A stretch of DNA of 64,000 nt from assembly GCF_037176765.1 (NCBI RefSeq), contig NC_090025.1, forward strand, positions 170,794,040 to 170,858,039, written 5' to 3'. This stretch comes from Anolis sagrei (taxonomy: Eukaryota > Chordata > Lepidosauria > Squamata > Anolidae). Both the position numbers and the translations under genes were made by a program. The notes beneath the pieces are model-generated. The model made no database searches. It saw only the letters and a list, made by a program, of their open reading frames with translations, and was not told where the DNA came from. Positions 22,545 to 61,929 of this stretch are shown here, in pieces (the first letter of the stretch is position 1; every line of letters begins with the position of its first letter).

Positions 22545-22876
22545 GGAGCCCCCGGTGGCGCAGTGGTTTAAAGCACTGAGCTGCTGAGCTTGTTGATTGA
22601 AAGGTCGCAGGTTCGATTCCGGGGAGCGGCGTGAGCTTCCACTGTCAGCCCTAGCTTCTGCCAACCTAGCAGTTCGAGAACATGCAAATATGAGTAGATC
22701 AATAGGTACCGCTCCGGCGGGAAGGTAACTGCGCTCCATGCAGTCATGCCGGCCACATGACCTTGGAGGTGTCTACGGACAACGCTGGCTCTTCGGCTTA
22801 GAAATGGAGATGAGCACCACACCCCAGAGTCAGACATGACTGGACTTAATGTCAGGGGACTACCTTTACCTTTACC
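22545..22876 (+). mobile_element. full-length tRNA-derived SINE with BovB-like tail, family A
   Basis: The 5' part has A box GGCGCAGTGG and B box GGTTCGATTCC. The body has TGCCAACCTAGCAGTTCGAG and CCGGCGGGAAGGTAACTGCG. The tail AGTCAGACATGACTGGACTT resembles the BovB 3' end. A perfect 12-bp target duplication, TATTCTGTGCCT, flanks it at 22533-22544 and 22877-22888, so the insertion is intact and fairly young. Confidence 0.85.
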
Positions 22877-22984
22877 TATTCTGTGCCTTTTGAGCCACTT
22901 CATAATGGAAATATATATTTTGGTTTTTTTAAAATTGCATGCTCCATCTGACCATTCTTGCATTCATTTTGTAATTTCCTGAAC

Positions 22985-23047
22985 ATAGAATCATAGAGTT
23001 GGAAGAGACCTCATGGGCCATCCAGTCCAACCCCCTGCCAAGAAGCA
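22985..23047 (-). mobile_element. CR1 LINE 3' end, short
   Basis: ATAGAATCATAGAGTTGGAA and CCTCATGGGCCATCCAGTCC are the reversed CR1 3' end. Confidence 0.65.
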
Positions 23048-23214
23048 TGGAGAATTTGGTAAAATTCAGAGCGTTTAAGTATCTTTATATCTCATGAATG
23101 TGCATTGTTAACCTCTTATTTATATATAAAATGTGTATATCCTTTCTGATTATATTTCTACATTTCATCTTTGTACACTGAGAGTACACAGTCTACAGAA
23201 TTCTTTTGGGGTGC

Positions 23215-23565
23215 GTCAACACCATAGAATTAATGGAGTTTGACGCCAGTCTAACTGCCATGGTTCAAAGCTATGCAATTGCGGGAACTGTCATTTACAC
23301 TGTATAATTAATGTAGCTTGTTACCAGTTTAACTTCCATAGTTTATTGCTATGGAATCATGGGAATTCTAGTTTGGTGAGGCAGAGAAGACTAAAGATTT
23401 TTGAAAATTATAATTCCCATTATCAAATTGCTGCCTGGTTGTAAGCCGCCTTAAGTCACCTTCAGGTTCAAGAAAGGCAGGATAGAAATATAGCAAATAA
23501 ATAAATAAATAAATAATTATTCCATAGCATTGAGCCCTGGCTGTTGAAGTGTAATGCAGATGCAA
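23215..23565. mobile_element. palindromic MITE interrupted by an L2 tail
   Basis: The left arm (CATAGAATTAATGGAGTTTG, TAACTGCCATGGTTCAAAGC) and the right end (CCATAGCATTGAGCCCTGGC, TAATGCAGATGCAACC) belong to the MITE family of 39797. An L2 tail at about 23428-23514 (TGTAAGCCGCCTTAAGTCAC to AATAAATAAATAAATAAAT) separates them. Confidence 0.6.
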
Positions 23566-23819
23566 CCTTATATATAAAGTAGTATATAAAGTAGTTATGC
23601 AAATACTACCACTATCACCTATATAGCACCCTCAATGTAATTCACTATTTGAATTTCAACAGAAGCTTAAATATGAGAGTCTCAGATTGTGAGATGATGT
23701 TTTCAACCATAGCACACTAACCTAGGAGTATCTTTCATTCAAATACGTTGGACTTTTCATTAGGTAGTCAGGATTTTCCAAAAAAGTTCCCTTGTATATA
23801 TCTTGTTTATTTGGAATTC

Positions 23820-24010
23820 ATTTTTATTTATTTAAGATATTTTTACTCCTCGTTTCTCTGCAAGCAGACCCAAAGCAGCTTACAACAAAATCAAACATAC
23901 AGTACAAAGTTAAAACATGGTTAAAATCAAATCTTCATAACCCATTACACCTCCCCCTTATAAACCCCTTCAATATCCAGCAATTAAACCTTAAAACCTT
24001 TTGTATACAG
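23820..24010 (-). mobile_element. L2-type LINE 3' end, minus strand
   Basis: The reversed tail ATTTATTTAAGATATTTTTA is followed by CAAAGCAGCTTACAACAAAA and a CAAA/TTAAAA-rich 3' UTR. The copy is truncated. Confidence 0.5.
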
Positions 24011-24071
24011 AAAACTTGGAAAATAGACTTGTAGTTAATATACATATATGGTGACTATTTGAGTTTATAGT

Positions 24072-24209
24072 AAAAAGTAAAGGTAGTCCCCTGACATTAA
24101 GTCCAGTCATGTCTGACTCTGGGGTGTGGTGCTCATCTCCATTCCTAGGCCGAAGAGCCAGCGTTGTCCGTAGACACCTCCAAGGTCATGTGGCCAGCAT
24201 GACTGCGTG
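24072..24209 (-). mobile_element. 5'-truncated SINE, family A
   Basis: Only the 3' half is present: AGTCAGACATGACTGGACTT and CTTGGAGGTGTCTACGGACA on the minus strand. GAGTTTATAGT is duplicated exactly at 24061-24071 and 24210-24220, so truncation happened at insertion. Confidence 0.8.
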
Positions 24210-24220
24210 GAGTTTATAGT

Positions 24221-24969
24221 GGGAGTACAGAATTTTACTTTTTGTCTACTTGCTTTATGACTTCTGAAGCATAAATTGGATTGTAGCGCACTCTAGTGGA
24301 AGACATGTTTTATTTCTTGTAGAAAAATATTGTGTGCATCTTTCCAAATACTTCAATAAAAATATCAGGAATATTTGCTAAAGTCTTATAAAGAATTCTT
24401 AATATTGAATATACTTTGTTTTTTTAAGTACATTTAACATTCTCAAAGTTTTGGACAAAAATATTAACATACTGTTATTTCAGTTTTTTACTGCATTTTC
24501 TTACAAAAATAGCCATAGAAATTATATATATTCCTCAAGTGAATAAGAAAGCAGACACCAGAAAGTAGCCACAATACCCAGGGAAAAAAAGCCACAATAC
24601 CAGTTGCAGTACAAACATAGTTATTAGAGGTAGCACAATGTGGCTTACTTCTGAATAGATATTTATAGGATTGTGCCACTACTGGTTGGCAATAGTTATT
24701 TTTGTCACAAAAGGGAATATTTCAACAGTGTTCTTCAACTGTGTTGTAATGGATGTAAGAAACCAGATGTGACCATTGTGGCTAAAGCCTAATGTTGCAG
24801 TGGCAATCTGTAATGGCTCTTTTACCACACTTGGACCACAAATCACAGGTGGAGCCCTCACTGATATGTACTTCAAATGTCAAACACATACTCTCCCATG
24901 CATGTGGCTAAGCAGTGTTCGAGTGTGGTCGAGATGGCAAAAACTTAATGGAGAAGAATGTGTACAAGT
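24221..24969. other. intergenic, nothing recognised
   Basis: No recognisable coding or repeat content. Confidence 0.35.
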
Positions 24970-25490
24970 AAGGTCCCTTCTACACTGCCATATAATCCAG
25001 ATTATCAAACCAGATAATCCACATTATCTGCTTTAAATTGAATTATATGTCTACACTGCCATACAATTGAGTTCAAAGTGAATTTTATTTATTTATTTAT
25101 TTGTCGTGTCAGAGCAACCAGTCCATTATATTACATTTCTAAAAGAACAAAGCAAACAAACAGACAAATACAAAACTTGTGAGTTTGGTAGTTGGTTAAA
25201 TGTCCTTTGACCAGTATCTGGCCATTTGGAGTGCTTCCGGTGTTGCTGCAAGAAGGTCCTCCATTGTGCATGTAGCAGGGCTCAGGTTGCATTGCAGCAG
25301 TTGGTCAGTGGTTTGCTCTTCTCCACACTCGCATGTCAAGGATTCCACTTTGTAGCCCCATTTCTGAAGGTTGGCTCTGCATCTCGTGGTGCCGGAGCGC
25401 AGTCTGTTCAGTGCCTTCCAAGTCGCCCAGTCTTCTGTGTGCCCAGGAGGGAATAATTGGAGTTTACATGGCAGTGTAGAAGGGGCCTTA
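24970..25490. mobile_element. palindromic MITE split by a LINE 3' end
   Basis: The left arm AAGGTCCCTTCTACACTGCC and the right arm GGCAGTGTAGAAGGGGCCTT are reverse complements. Between them, about 25083-25450 is foreign: a minus-strand non-LTR LINE end that starts with a reversed ATTT-repeat tail and contains GTCGTGTCAGAGCAACCAGT. The LINE family is not identified. Confidence 0.65.
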
Positions 25491-25499
25491 GAAGCAAAC

Positions 25500-25575
25500 A
25501 GGGTTAGCCCTGGTTAGAACTTGGACAGGAGACTGCCAGCCAATACAACCTGCTGTAGGCTATATATCAGAATAA
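25500..25575 (+). mobile_element. 5S-rRNA-derived SINE fragment
   Basis: AGGGTTAGCCCTGGTTAGAA, CTTGGACAGGAGACTGCCAG and CTGCTGTAGGCTATATATCA match the 5S-derived head and body of the lizard SINE3-type family. Confidence 0.6.
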
Positions 25576-25589
25576 ACCTGCTCTGGGAT

Positions 25590-25740
25590 TGGATCTACAC
25601 TGCAATATATCCCAGATTGTCAAAACAGATAATCCACATTATTATCTTTGAACTGGATAATATGAGTCTACACTGCCATATAATCCAGTTCAAATCAGAC
25701 AATCTGGATTTTATATGGCAGTGTAGATTCAACCTGAGTA
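25590..25740. mobile_element. palindromic MITE
   Basis: GGATCTACACTGCAATATAT and TATATGGCAGTGTAGATTCA are the inverted ends, and CCATATAATCCAGTTCAAAT lies inside. It is the same family as at 24970. Confidence 0.65.
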
Positions 25741-25744
25741 ATCA

Positions 25745-26685
25745 CTTCCAAGGAGAACCGTATTAATATAACTGGATTGCCACAGATGACTTGAAGGCAG
25801 GCACTTGTGCACAAATGAAAAAAAGTAATAGGAATAGAAAATGGGACATTTTAAAAGCAGCCAAAATGTGGGATGGCAGGGGATTAATTAGAACTTCCTG
25901 CCAAATCAGGACCATTTGACATCATGGTATAGTATTGCAGCAAGGCTGGGGAGGCTTTAGAAGTATAGTTCAGGGGACTGGGTTAGTGCTGCTCAGCAGA
26001 GATTTCTCTATGGTCTACCAAAATGCAATAGTGTATTATTATTTATACCTTGCTTTTCTCTTTTGACTGAGACCCAAAGTGTCTGAAAAATGCAAACCTA
26101 CAATTCCATAGGGTGCAACCATGGTAGTTAAAGTGGAATCAAATAGCTATAATATGAAGTGTAGGTACATTTTTGTGTGTGTTGCCATGGGGGAGGGGGT
26201 CCTCAGAGAATATCCAGCCACAGCATTGAGAACAGCATGTGCAGTATGATATTTATAACCATTCACTGCGGAGAGAGAGAAAATACGAGCAGACTAGGGA
26301 GGTGAAGCAGGCAGTGCCTTCAGTAACATAAGAATTAGGACTTCGTTCAGGGTAGTATGCTACGATTCTGTAATTTTTACTATATGGGATAGCATGAGTG
26401 CTGTCAATCATGTACAGAAGTACGAACTGAAGAGGGAGACTTGATTCTGTTATGACATTTCATTTATTTGGGATTACTAACTTTTCCCCCTAAAAAAAAC
26501 TGTTAGAAAGGAATGGGGCCAGTGGGTCTTGCATGAGATCAAGGATATGGAAAAAAGGTGCAGATCTTGTTGGATTGTAACTATTGTTAATATTGGTTGG
26601 GGATACTGGGAGTTACAGTATCACAAAGTCAGCAGGACTAGACATCCCCAGACCCATAAGATTCTGGAGCTTTGAGTCTACACTA
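25745..26685. other. intergenic; small L2 and MITE remnants
   Basis: A reversed L2-like TTATTATTTATACCTTGCTT lies at about 26034 and a MITE-like ACCATGGTAGTTAAAGTGGA at about 26118. The rest is not recognised. Confidence 0.4.
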
Positions 26686-26689
26686 TAGA

Positions 26690-26835
26690 ATCAATTGCAG
26701 CTTGACATCACATTAACTAATGGCTCAGTGAGTGTTGTGGTTTTACAAGGTCTTTAGCCTTGTTCACAAAGAGTGCTGGTGCCCTACCAAACTACAACTC
26801 CTGTAGCATTCAGCCATAGCAGTGTGAGTGGTGCC
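26690..26835. mobile_element. palindromic MITE, degraded
   Basis: GAATCAATTGCAGCTTGACA, TTTACAAGGTCTTTAGCCTT and CCAAACTACAACTCCTGTAG match the arms and centre of the MITE family at 39797. Confidence 0.5.
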
Positions 26836-26839
26836 AAAC

Positions 26840-27678
26840 TTAATCTCTTGGTTGTCCTCCCACCCAATGGTATAATTCATTCTGTATGGGGTATAATGCA
26901 GAGATGAACATGGTTGTACAATGGTACACTGGTCAACTTGTGTTCAAAATAGATACGAATGGAAGCGATTAGAGAAGATGTGATCTGTGCGAAGGCTGAG
27001 AAACAGATCGTCGAAGTGAAGTGAAGTGACAGTGTAGATGCCCCCAAGGCCTCACATGTCTCAACTAAGCTGTTTCTGGCCCTTAACTGGGAATATACCT
27101 CAAGCATTTCCTGATTGTCTAGTACAGGATGGTACTGTGCTGATGTAGTTATCCTTATGTGCAGTCTTACTTGGCATGTGTTCTTCCTTTTGGATGTGGA
27201 ACGGTTTGTTATGTATAGATGTTTGTGTATCTTTCACTCTGTTATTTTTTTAGCTGTCTGTGAACAGGCAGTTCTGAATATCTGTATCTTTATATCTGCA
27301 CAGTGTTCCTGAACCATTCATTTTGTGCAACAGAAGAACAATGGACAATCGAACTTATATTTACTGGTTGCCAATGAATATAAAACAACACTCAGACCAG
27401 CTTTTCTTCGAGCAAGGAAGACATTTCCTACCACAGTTGTGAAGGTCTACAACTCAAGAATTCCAGATTGGGTATCTTGCTTTTAGCAATGCTGCATATT
27501 ATTATTTAAATAATTAAAATATGTTTGGTATAATTTCTTCTGCATCTGTTTCTTGGTAAGAGGGGAAATTATAGTCATGGGGGAGGACTTACAAAGGTAA
27601 AATAATGTATAGGGTGGCATTTCAATCCCACAAATGCTTCTAGTTTTTGTTTTTGCTTTCCTTGCTGGTAGCAAATCT
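26840..27678. other. intergenic, nothing recognised
   Basis: No supported gene. Short frames at 26877-27107 and 27115-27312 lack any family signal. Confidence 0.35.
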
Positions 27679-27683
27679 CATAT

Positions 27684-28845
27684 TGTTGTAGTAGAGTCTG
27701 TTGGCAACACTGCAACTGGTAGTAAAGGTGCTGGAAGAGGGAAGAGAAGTGCTCAGGAGTTAGATGAGCAACAGAGGAATGGGATCTGGGATATACTTAT
27801 GTCACCCATGGATGAAGATTCCTTCGAGGGGTTTTCTGAGAGTGAAATGAGTGAGGAGGAGGAAAGAGATACAGTGAATGGGAATAGGGGAACTAAGAGG
27901 GTTACTCAGGAGCAGGAATCAGATGAGGAGCGACAGAGAAAGAATATTCAGGATATACTTACTGTTCCCACAGAAGAGGAGGATTTCATGGGTTTCTCTG
28001 GGAATGATGGGTCTGGGAGTGATGGGGAGGAGGAGGATGAATCACTGGATTGAACTAAAGTGCAAGAGGTTCGGGATGTGTGTACTCAACCAACATCTAG
28101 TGACATGTTTGCGGGGTTTTCTGGTGGTGGGGATTGGCAATTGGGAGATACTGGGGATTCTTGGAGAGAACTAAGTCTTGACAAGAGATGGAAGAGTTGG
28201 AGAGATGGGCATCGGTGTTCAGGTGAAGAAGCTAAGCCAGCTGTAAGTGATGACGATGGGGTGGAGGGCAGCTCATCATCAGGACATGAGTTGTAAGATA
28301 AAAGTAGGCACTGAAATGGAAGAACTTTGCAATAGGCAAAGGGTTGGTTTCGTGCCTTTGGTCTTGACGCTGCCGCTTTCGTATTGGGCTTGGGTCCTGG
28401 ATCTGCAGGTTGCTGTTACCTTTGTGTTACAACGCAGCTTGGATTCTCGTAAGTGCGGATTTCTCCTTTCCTTGACTTCGGACTGCTTTTGACGACGACG
28501 CTGCCTCCTGGATTTTGGAACCTCGCAACTTTGGACTTGGCCTTCTTTGACTTTGGACTTCATTTGACCACGGTTCTTTCTTCACAGCTCTATGTTTGAT
28601 CGTCCTTCATTTGCTGTGTGATTTTGTGGAACTTTGGAAGTACTGCGGATTAATCCGGATTTTTTTCCTGGATAATCCAGATTATTGCTTTAGTTTGTTT
28701 TTCAAGCTATAAACTGCTGCTACTTTTGAGTTTTGACCAGAGACACTGAAGCAAGTGTCTCTGAGTCTCTTTTGCTTTGTACTAATAAACTATTCTTTTG
28801 CACATACTCCTGAGTCTGGCTCTTTAAGGCGTCTGGGTTCCGACA
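27684..28845 (+). mobile_element. solo LTR, about 1.16 kb (fossil)
   Basis: The block starts TG and ends CA. The pentamer CATAT is repeated exactly at 27679-27683 and 28846-28850, and an AATAAA signal lies near the right end, as expected of an LTR. No internal retroelement sequence adjoins it on either side, so it is a solo LTR left by recombination. The family is uncertain: a 5-bp duplication fits Ty3-type elements and some endogenous retroviruses. The intact duplication suggests moderate age. An acidic open frame lies within it and is not a host gene. Confidence 0.68.
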
Positions 28846-28884
28846 CATATTGGTTGACAAATGTCTGTGCCTGCTCTTAAGTGA

Positions 28885-28960
28885 GTTCCACGATGGAATT
28901 AATGCAGTTTGAAGTCATTATAACTGCCCTGGCTTATTGCTTGAAATCCTGGGAGTTATA
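28885..28960 (+). mobile_element. half MITE
   Basis: GATGGAATTAATGCAGTTTG and TAACTGCCCTGGCTTATTGC match the left arm of the 39797 MITE family. A SINE follows directly. Confidence 0.45.
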
Positions 28961-28963
28961 TTT

Positions 28964-29257
28964 TGTTTTTCCCTGATATTAAGTCCAGTCGTGTACGACT
29001 GGGGGTTGGTGCTCATTTCCACTTCTAAGTCGAAGAGCCGGTGTTGTCCATAGACACCTCCAAGGTCATGTGACTGGCATGACTGCATGGAGTGCTGTTA
29101 CTGTCCCGCCAGAGTGGGACCTATTGATCTACTCACATTTGCATGTTTTCAAACTGCTAGGCTGGCAGAAGATAGGGCTAACAGCAGGAGCTCACGCTGC
29201 TCTCTGGATTCAAACTTGTGACCTTTCAATCAGCAAATTCAGCAGCTCAGCAATCTG
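28964..29257 (-). mobile_element. SINE, family A, minus strand
   Basis: The reversed copy shows TAAGTCCAGTCGTGTACGAC (tail), TCCAAGGTCATGTGACTGGC and a B-box region TCCAGAGAGCAGCG...; it runs into an L2 fragment at its 5' side. Confidence 0.65.
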
Positions 29258-29570
29258 CAGGGACCGCCTCACCCCCTACCAACTCCAGAGATCCCTCCGT
29301 TCTGAGGACCAAGATTTGTTGGAAATTCCCAATGTCAAGACCTTGCGTCTAACAGCAACCAGACGCAGAGCCTTTACAGGAGTGGCACCATCACTCCAGA
29401 ATACTCTGTCACCTGAAGTCCGTGCCTTGCGGGACTTATCAGCTTTCCGCAGGGCATGTAAGACGTATCTGTTTCGACAGGCGTTTGACTTTTAATATTG
29501 CTGTTTTTAAATTGTTTTAAATTGTTTTTAAATTGTGTTAGATTTTAGCCTGTTCTTGTAAGCCGCTCCG
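29258..29570 (+). mobile_element. L2-type LINE, C-terminal ORF end and tail
   Basis: The frame reads DRLTPYQLQRSLRSEDQDLL, RRRAFTGVAPSLQNTLSPEV and FRRACKTYLFRQAFDF before a stop. This is the usual C-terminal end of L2-clade reverse transcriptases. TTCTTGTAAGCCGCTCCGAG follows. The copy is strongly 5'-truncated. Confidence 0.7.
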
Positions 29571-29765
29571 AGCCTGATTACAGAGTTTTTTAATACTGGT
29601 AGCCAGATTTTGTTCATTCTCATGGTTCCCTCCTTTCTTTTGAAATTGTCCACCTGCTTGTGTATTTCAATGGCTTCTCTGTGTAGTCTGACATGGTGGT
29701 TGTTGGAGTAGTCCAGCATTTCTGTGTTCTCAAATAATATGCTGTGTTCAGGTTGGTTATAACAT
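29571..29765 (-). mobile_element. Penelope-like element fragment
   Basis: On the minus strand it encodes RLHREAIEIHKQVDNFKRKE and MNKIWLPVLKNS, nearly the same as the Penelope copy at 50140-50240. It covers only the C-terminal tail. Confidence 0.75.
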
Positions 29766-29825
29766 TTATAAGCATATTATAACATATTATACTTTATAAT
29801 ACTTACAATATGTTTATGACATACT

Positions 29826-30154
29826 AGCCGTCACCTGCCACACGTTGCTGTGGCCGTCTTTGTATATGTACTTTATGTGTATATATATGTGTATATGTGT
29901 GTGTATATATTTGTGTATATGTGTATATATGTGTATTTGCATATATATGTGTGTGTGTGTGTGTGTTTTTGTGCATATGTTGTAATGTATTTTTATTTTT
30001 TGACTTTTTAAGTCTCTTCTGCTGTGTTTTTCAGAGTTTTATGAGTGGTCACTCATTGGCCTGATAAGTGTATTGTGTGCAAATTTGGTGTCAATTCGTC
30101 CAGTGGTTTTTGAGTTGTTAATCCCACAAACAAACATTACAGTTTTTATATATA
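29826..30154 (-). mobile_element. Helitron, first of a back-to-back pair
   Basis: The 3' end on the minus strand is CTAG at 29826, preceded by the hairpin-forming GCCACACGTTGCTGTGGC (reversed). The 5' part contains AACTCAAAAACCACTGGACG. The middle is a TG/TA microsatellite. The next Helitron's CTAG end begins at 30156. Confidence 0.65.
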
Positions 30155-30155
30155 A

Positions 30156-30485
30156 CTAGCCGTCCCCTATCACGTGTTGCTGTGGCCCAGTCAGTGTTTA
30201 TGTGTTTTGTGTGTGTATATATGTGTATATGTGTGTGTGTATTTTTGTGTATATGTGTATATATGTGTGTTTGTGTATATGTGTGGTTTTGTGATGGGTT
30301 GTAATGTATTTTTTTTTGTTTTTTGGCTTTTAAAATCTCCTCTGCTGTTTTTTCAGTGTTTTTATGAGTGATGGTCACTCGTTGGCCTGATAAATGTACT
30401 GTGTCCAAATTTGGTGCCAACTCATCCAGTGGTTTTTGTGTTATGTTAATCCCACAAACGAACATTACATTTTTATTTATATAGA
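30156..30485 (-). mobile_element. Helitron, second of a back-to-back pair
   Basis: It has the same family and orientation as the preceding copy, CTAG at 30156 and a TC-type 5' end at 30484-30485 before a T on the plus strand. The interior is again TG/TA-rich. The minus-strand threonine/histidine-rich frame here is microsatellite translation. Confidence 0.68.
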
Positions 30486-30567
30486 TAGATTATAAACATA
30501 ACAAGTATTCTTCAAAATAAATGCATTTACTTAGCTTTCATATAATTACAGCTAGTATTAGTTAAAA

Positions 30568-31335
30568 CTCGTGCGCCAACTGCGCCCGTACCTTGGGAAG
30601 TCTGACTTGGCCACGGTAGTCCACGCTCTGGTTACATCCCGTCTAGACTACTGCAACGCTCTCTACGTGGGGTTGCCCTTGAAGACGGCTCGGAAGCTCC
30701 AATTAGTCCAACGGTCGGCAGCCATGATACTAACAGGAGCGGAGCGCAGGGAGCATACAACTCCTCTGCTGCACCAGCTCCACTGGCTGCGGATTTGCTA
30801 CCGGGCTCAATTCAAAGTGCTGGCGTTGGCCTTTAAAGCCCTAAACGGTTCTGGCCCAAGTTACCTATCCGAACGTATCTCGGCCTATCAGCCCACCAGG
30901 ACCCTAAGATCTTCTGGGGAGGCCCTGCTCTCTATCCCGCCTGCTTCACAGGTGCGGCTGGCGGGGACGAGAGACAGGGCCTTTTCTGTGGTGGCCCCTC
31001 GGCTATGGAACGCCCTTCCCATGGAGGTAAGATCAGCCCCCTCGCTGATGGTGTTCCGAAGAAGATTAAAACCCTGGATGTTCGAACAGGCATTTGATTA
31101 ATTCGATGCAATGAATGTGATGATTAAAGGATTGGTAATATGGACGACGAAACTGGATCACGATTTTAGTCAGGAGATGCATTGGATTGTTATTGATGTG
31201 CCAATATCGTGTATTATGTTTTTATGGTTTTAAATTGTATACTGTGACTGTTGTATTTTGTTGTAAACCGCGTTGAGTCGCCAGTTAGGCTGAGAAACAG
31301 CGGTATACAAGTACAGTAAATAAATAAATTAGCTA
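30568..31335 (+). mobile_element. L2-type LINE with intact C-terminal RT region
   Basis: An uninterrupted frame to 31101 (176 codons) carries the family's C-terminal block: SRLDYCNALYVGLPLKTARK, KLQLVQRSAAMILTG, LHWLRICYRAQFKVL, RAFSVVAPRLWNALP and a stop after FEQAFD. The 3' UTR ends TTGTAAACCGCGTTGAGTCG with AAATAAATAAAT. Lack of stop codons and GC-rich codon use suggest a relatively young, 5'-truncated insertion. Confidence 0.8.
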
Positions 31336-31383
31336 TTTAAAAGTGCATGTGTGCGTGTTTGTAGGTGTGTGTATTTTAGACAC

Positions 31384-32480
31384 TACGCAGAGGAAGCAGA
31401 AGCAGAGATAAGAATAGGGAAAGATGCCACTTCTGACGTCTCTTCGTGTTACGTTAGGATGTCACTTTAAGAGTGACCCCGCCCACTGAGGGGAGGGGTT
31501 TCAGAGTGACCACGCCCCCTGCTGCCCCTCTGATCCACCTCTGACGCTTCCTCGAGCTACCTTAGGATGTCTCCTTAAGGGTGACTCTGCCCACTAAAGG
31601 GAGGGGCTTCCAAGTGGCCACGCCCCTTCTGCCTCTGATCGACTTCTGACCTCTCCTTGAGCTACCTCAGGATGTCTCCTTAAGGGTGGCCCCGCCCTCT
31701 AAGGGGAGGGGCTTCCAACTAGCCGCGCCCCTTCTGCGCCTCTGATCCACCTCTGACGTCTTGAGCTACCTCAGGATGTCTCCTTAAGGGTGACCCCGCC
31801 TACTAAGGGGAGGGGCTTCCAAGTGGCCACGCCCCTTCTGCATCTCTGATCCACTTCTGACGTCTCCTTTAGCTACCTCAGGATGTCTCCTTAAAGGTGA
31901 CTCCGCCCACTAAGGGGAGGGGCTTCCACGTGACCACGCCCCATTTTTTCTCATCCACCTCTGACGTCTCCAGCTACCTCACGATGTCTCCTTAAGGGTG
32001 TCCCCGCCCACTAAGGGGAGGGGCTTCCAACTGGCCACGCCCCTTCTGCCCCTCTGATTCACTTCTGACGTCTTGAGCTACCTCAGGATGTCTCCTTAAG
32101 GGTGACCCCGCCCACTAAGGGGAGGGGCTTCTAAGTGGCCAAGCCCCTTCTGCCCCTCTGATCCACTTCTGACGTCTTGAGCTACCGCTGGATGTCTCCT
32201 TAAGGGAGACCCCGCCCACTAAGGGGAGGGGCTTCCACGTGGCCACGCCCCCTTCTGAAACGTCTCCTTAAGTTACCTCAGGATGTCTTAAGGGGGACCC
32301 CGCCTACTTAGGGGAGGGGCTTCCGCTTGGCCCCGCCCTTCCTCGTGCCCCTTTCAGAGAGGAGGAGGAGGAGGAAGAATGAACAGCGAGAAGAGCGACG
32401 TCAGGATGTCTCGAAGTAGCCCCACCCACCAGGGGGCGGGGTTTAAGTGTGGCCACGCCCCCTCTCTTGCCCCTTGGATC
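31384..32480 (+). repeat. GC-rich minisatellite, about 104-bp unit, NT5DC3 promoter
   Basis: About ten units can be aligned on GGATGTC at 31456, 31565, 31669, 31773, 31880, 31983, 32086, 32190, 32281 and 32404; most spacings are 102-109 bp, and the last two are irregular. Each typical unit holds TGACGTC or a variant, then GAGCTACCTCAGGATGTCTC, CCCCGCCCACTAAGGGGAGG and GGCCACGCCCC. It ends at most about 120 bp before the NT5DC3 start codon. Confidence 0.88.
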
Positions 32481-32520
32481 CTCTCGAGGAGGGGGCGTGG
32501 CTTGAGGAAGTGACTTCAGC
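32397..32520 (+). promoter_or_regulatory. NT5DC3 proximal promoter with CRE-like site and GC boxes
   Basis: GACGTCA at 32397-32403, GGGGGCGGGG near 32433, CCACGCCCCC near 32453 and GGGGGCGTGGC near 32491 lie just upstream of exon 1. No TATA box is evident, as expected for a CpG-rich promoter. Confidence 0.55.
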
Positions 32521-32602
32521 CAACGCCGGCTGCAGCCGAGGAGACGCGGGAGCGGAGCGGAGCAGGCGCGGAGTTTCCCTCCTTGAGGACCTTCTTGGCG
32601 CC

Positions 32603-61923
<29,321 letters not shown>

Positions 61924-61929
61924 GTAAAC

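Noticed and set aside
27634-28053. 139-codon acidic open frame as a host gene
   Set aside because: It lies almost wholly inside the solo LTR fossil 27684-28845 and has no recognisable domain or splice context. Acidic repeats follow from purine-rich composition.
30571-31101. 176-codon frame as a host protein
   Set aside because: The sequence is the C-terminal region of an L2-type LINE reverse transcriptase and is followed by that family's tail.
31384-32480. Regular repeats as a CRISPR array
   Set aside because: The units are contiguous, about 104 bp, without unique spacers, and the genome is vertebrate.
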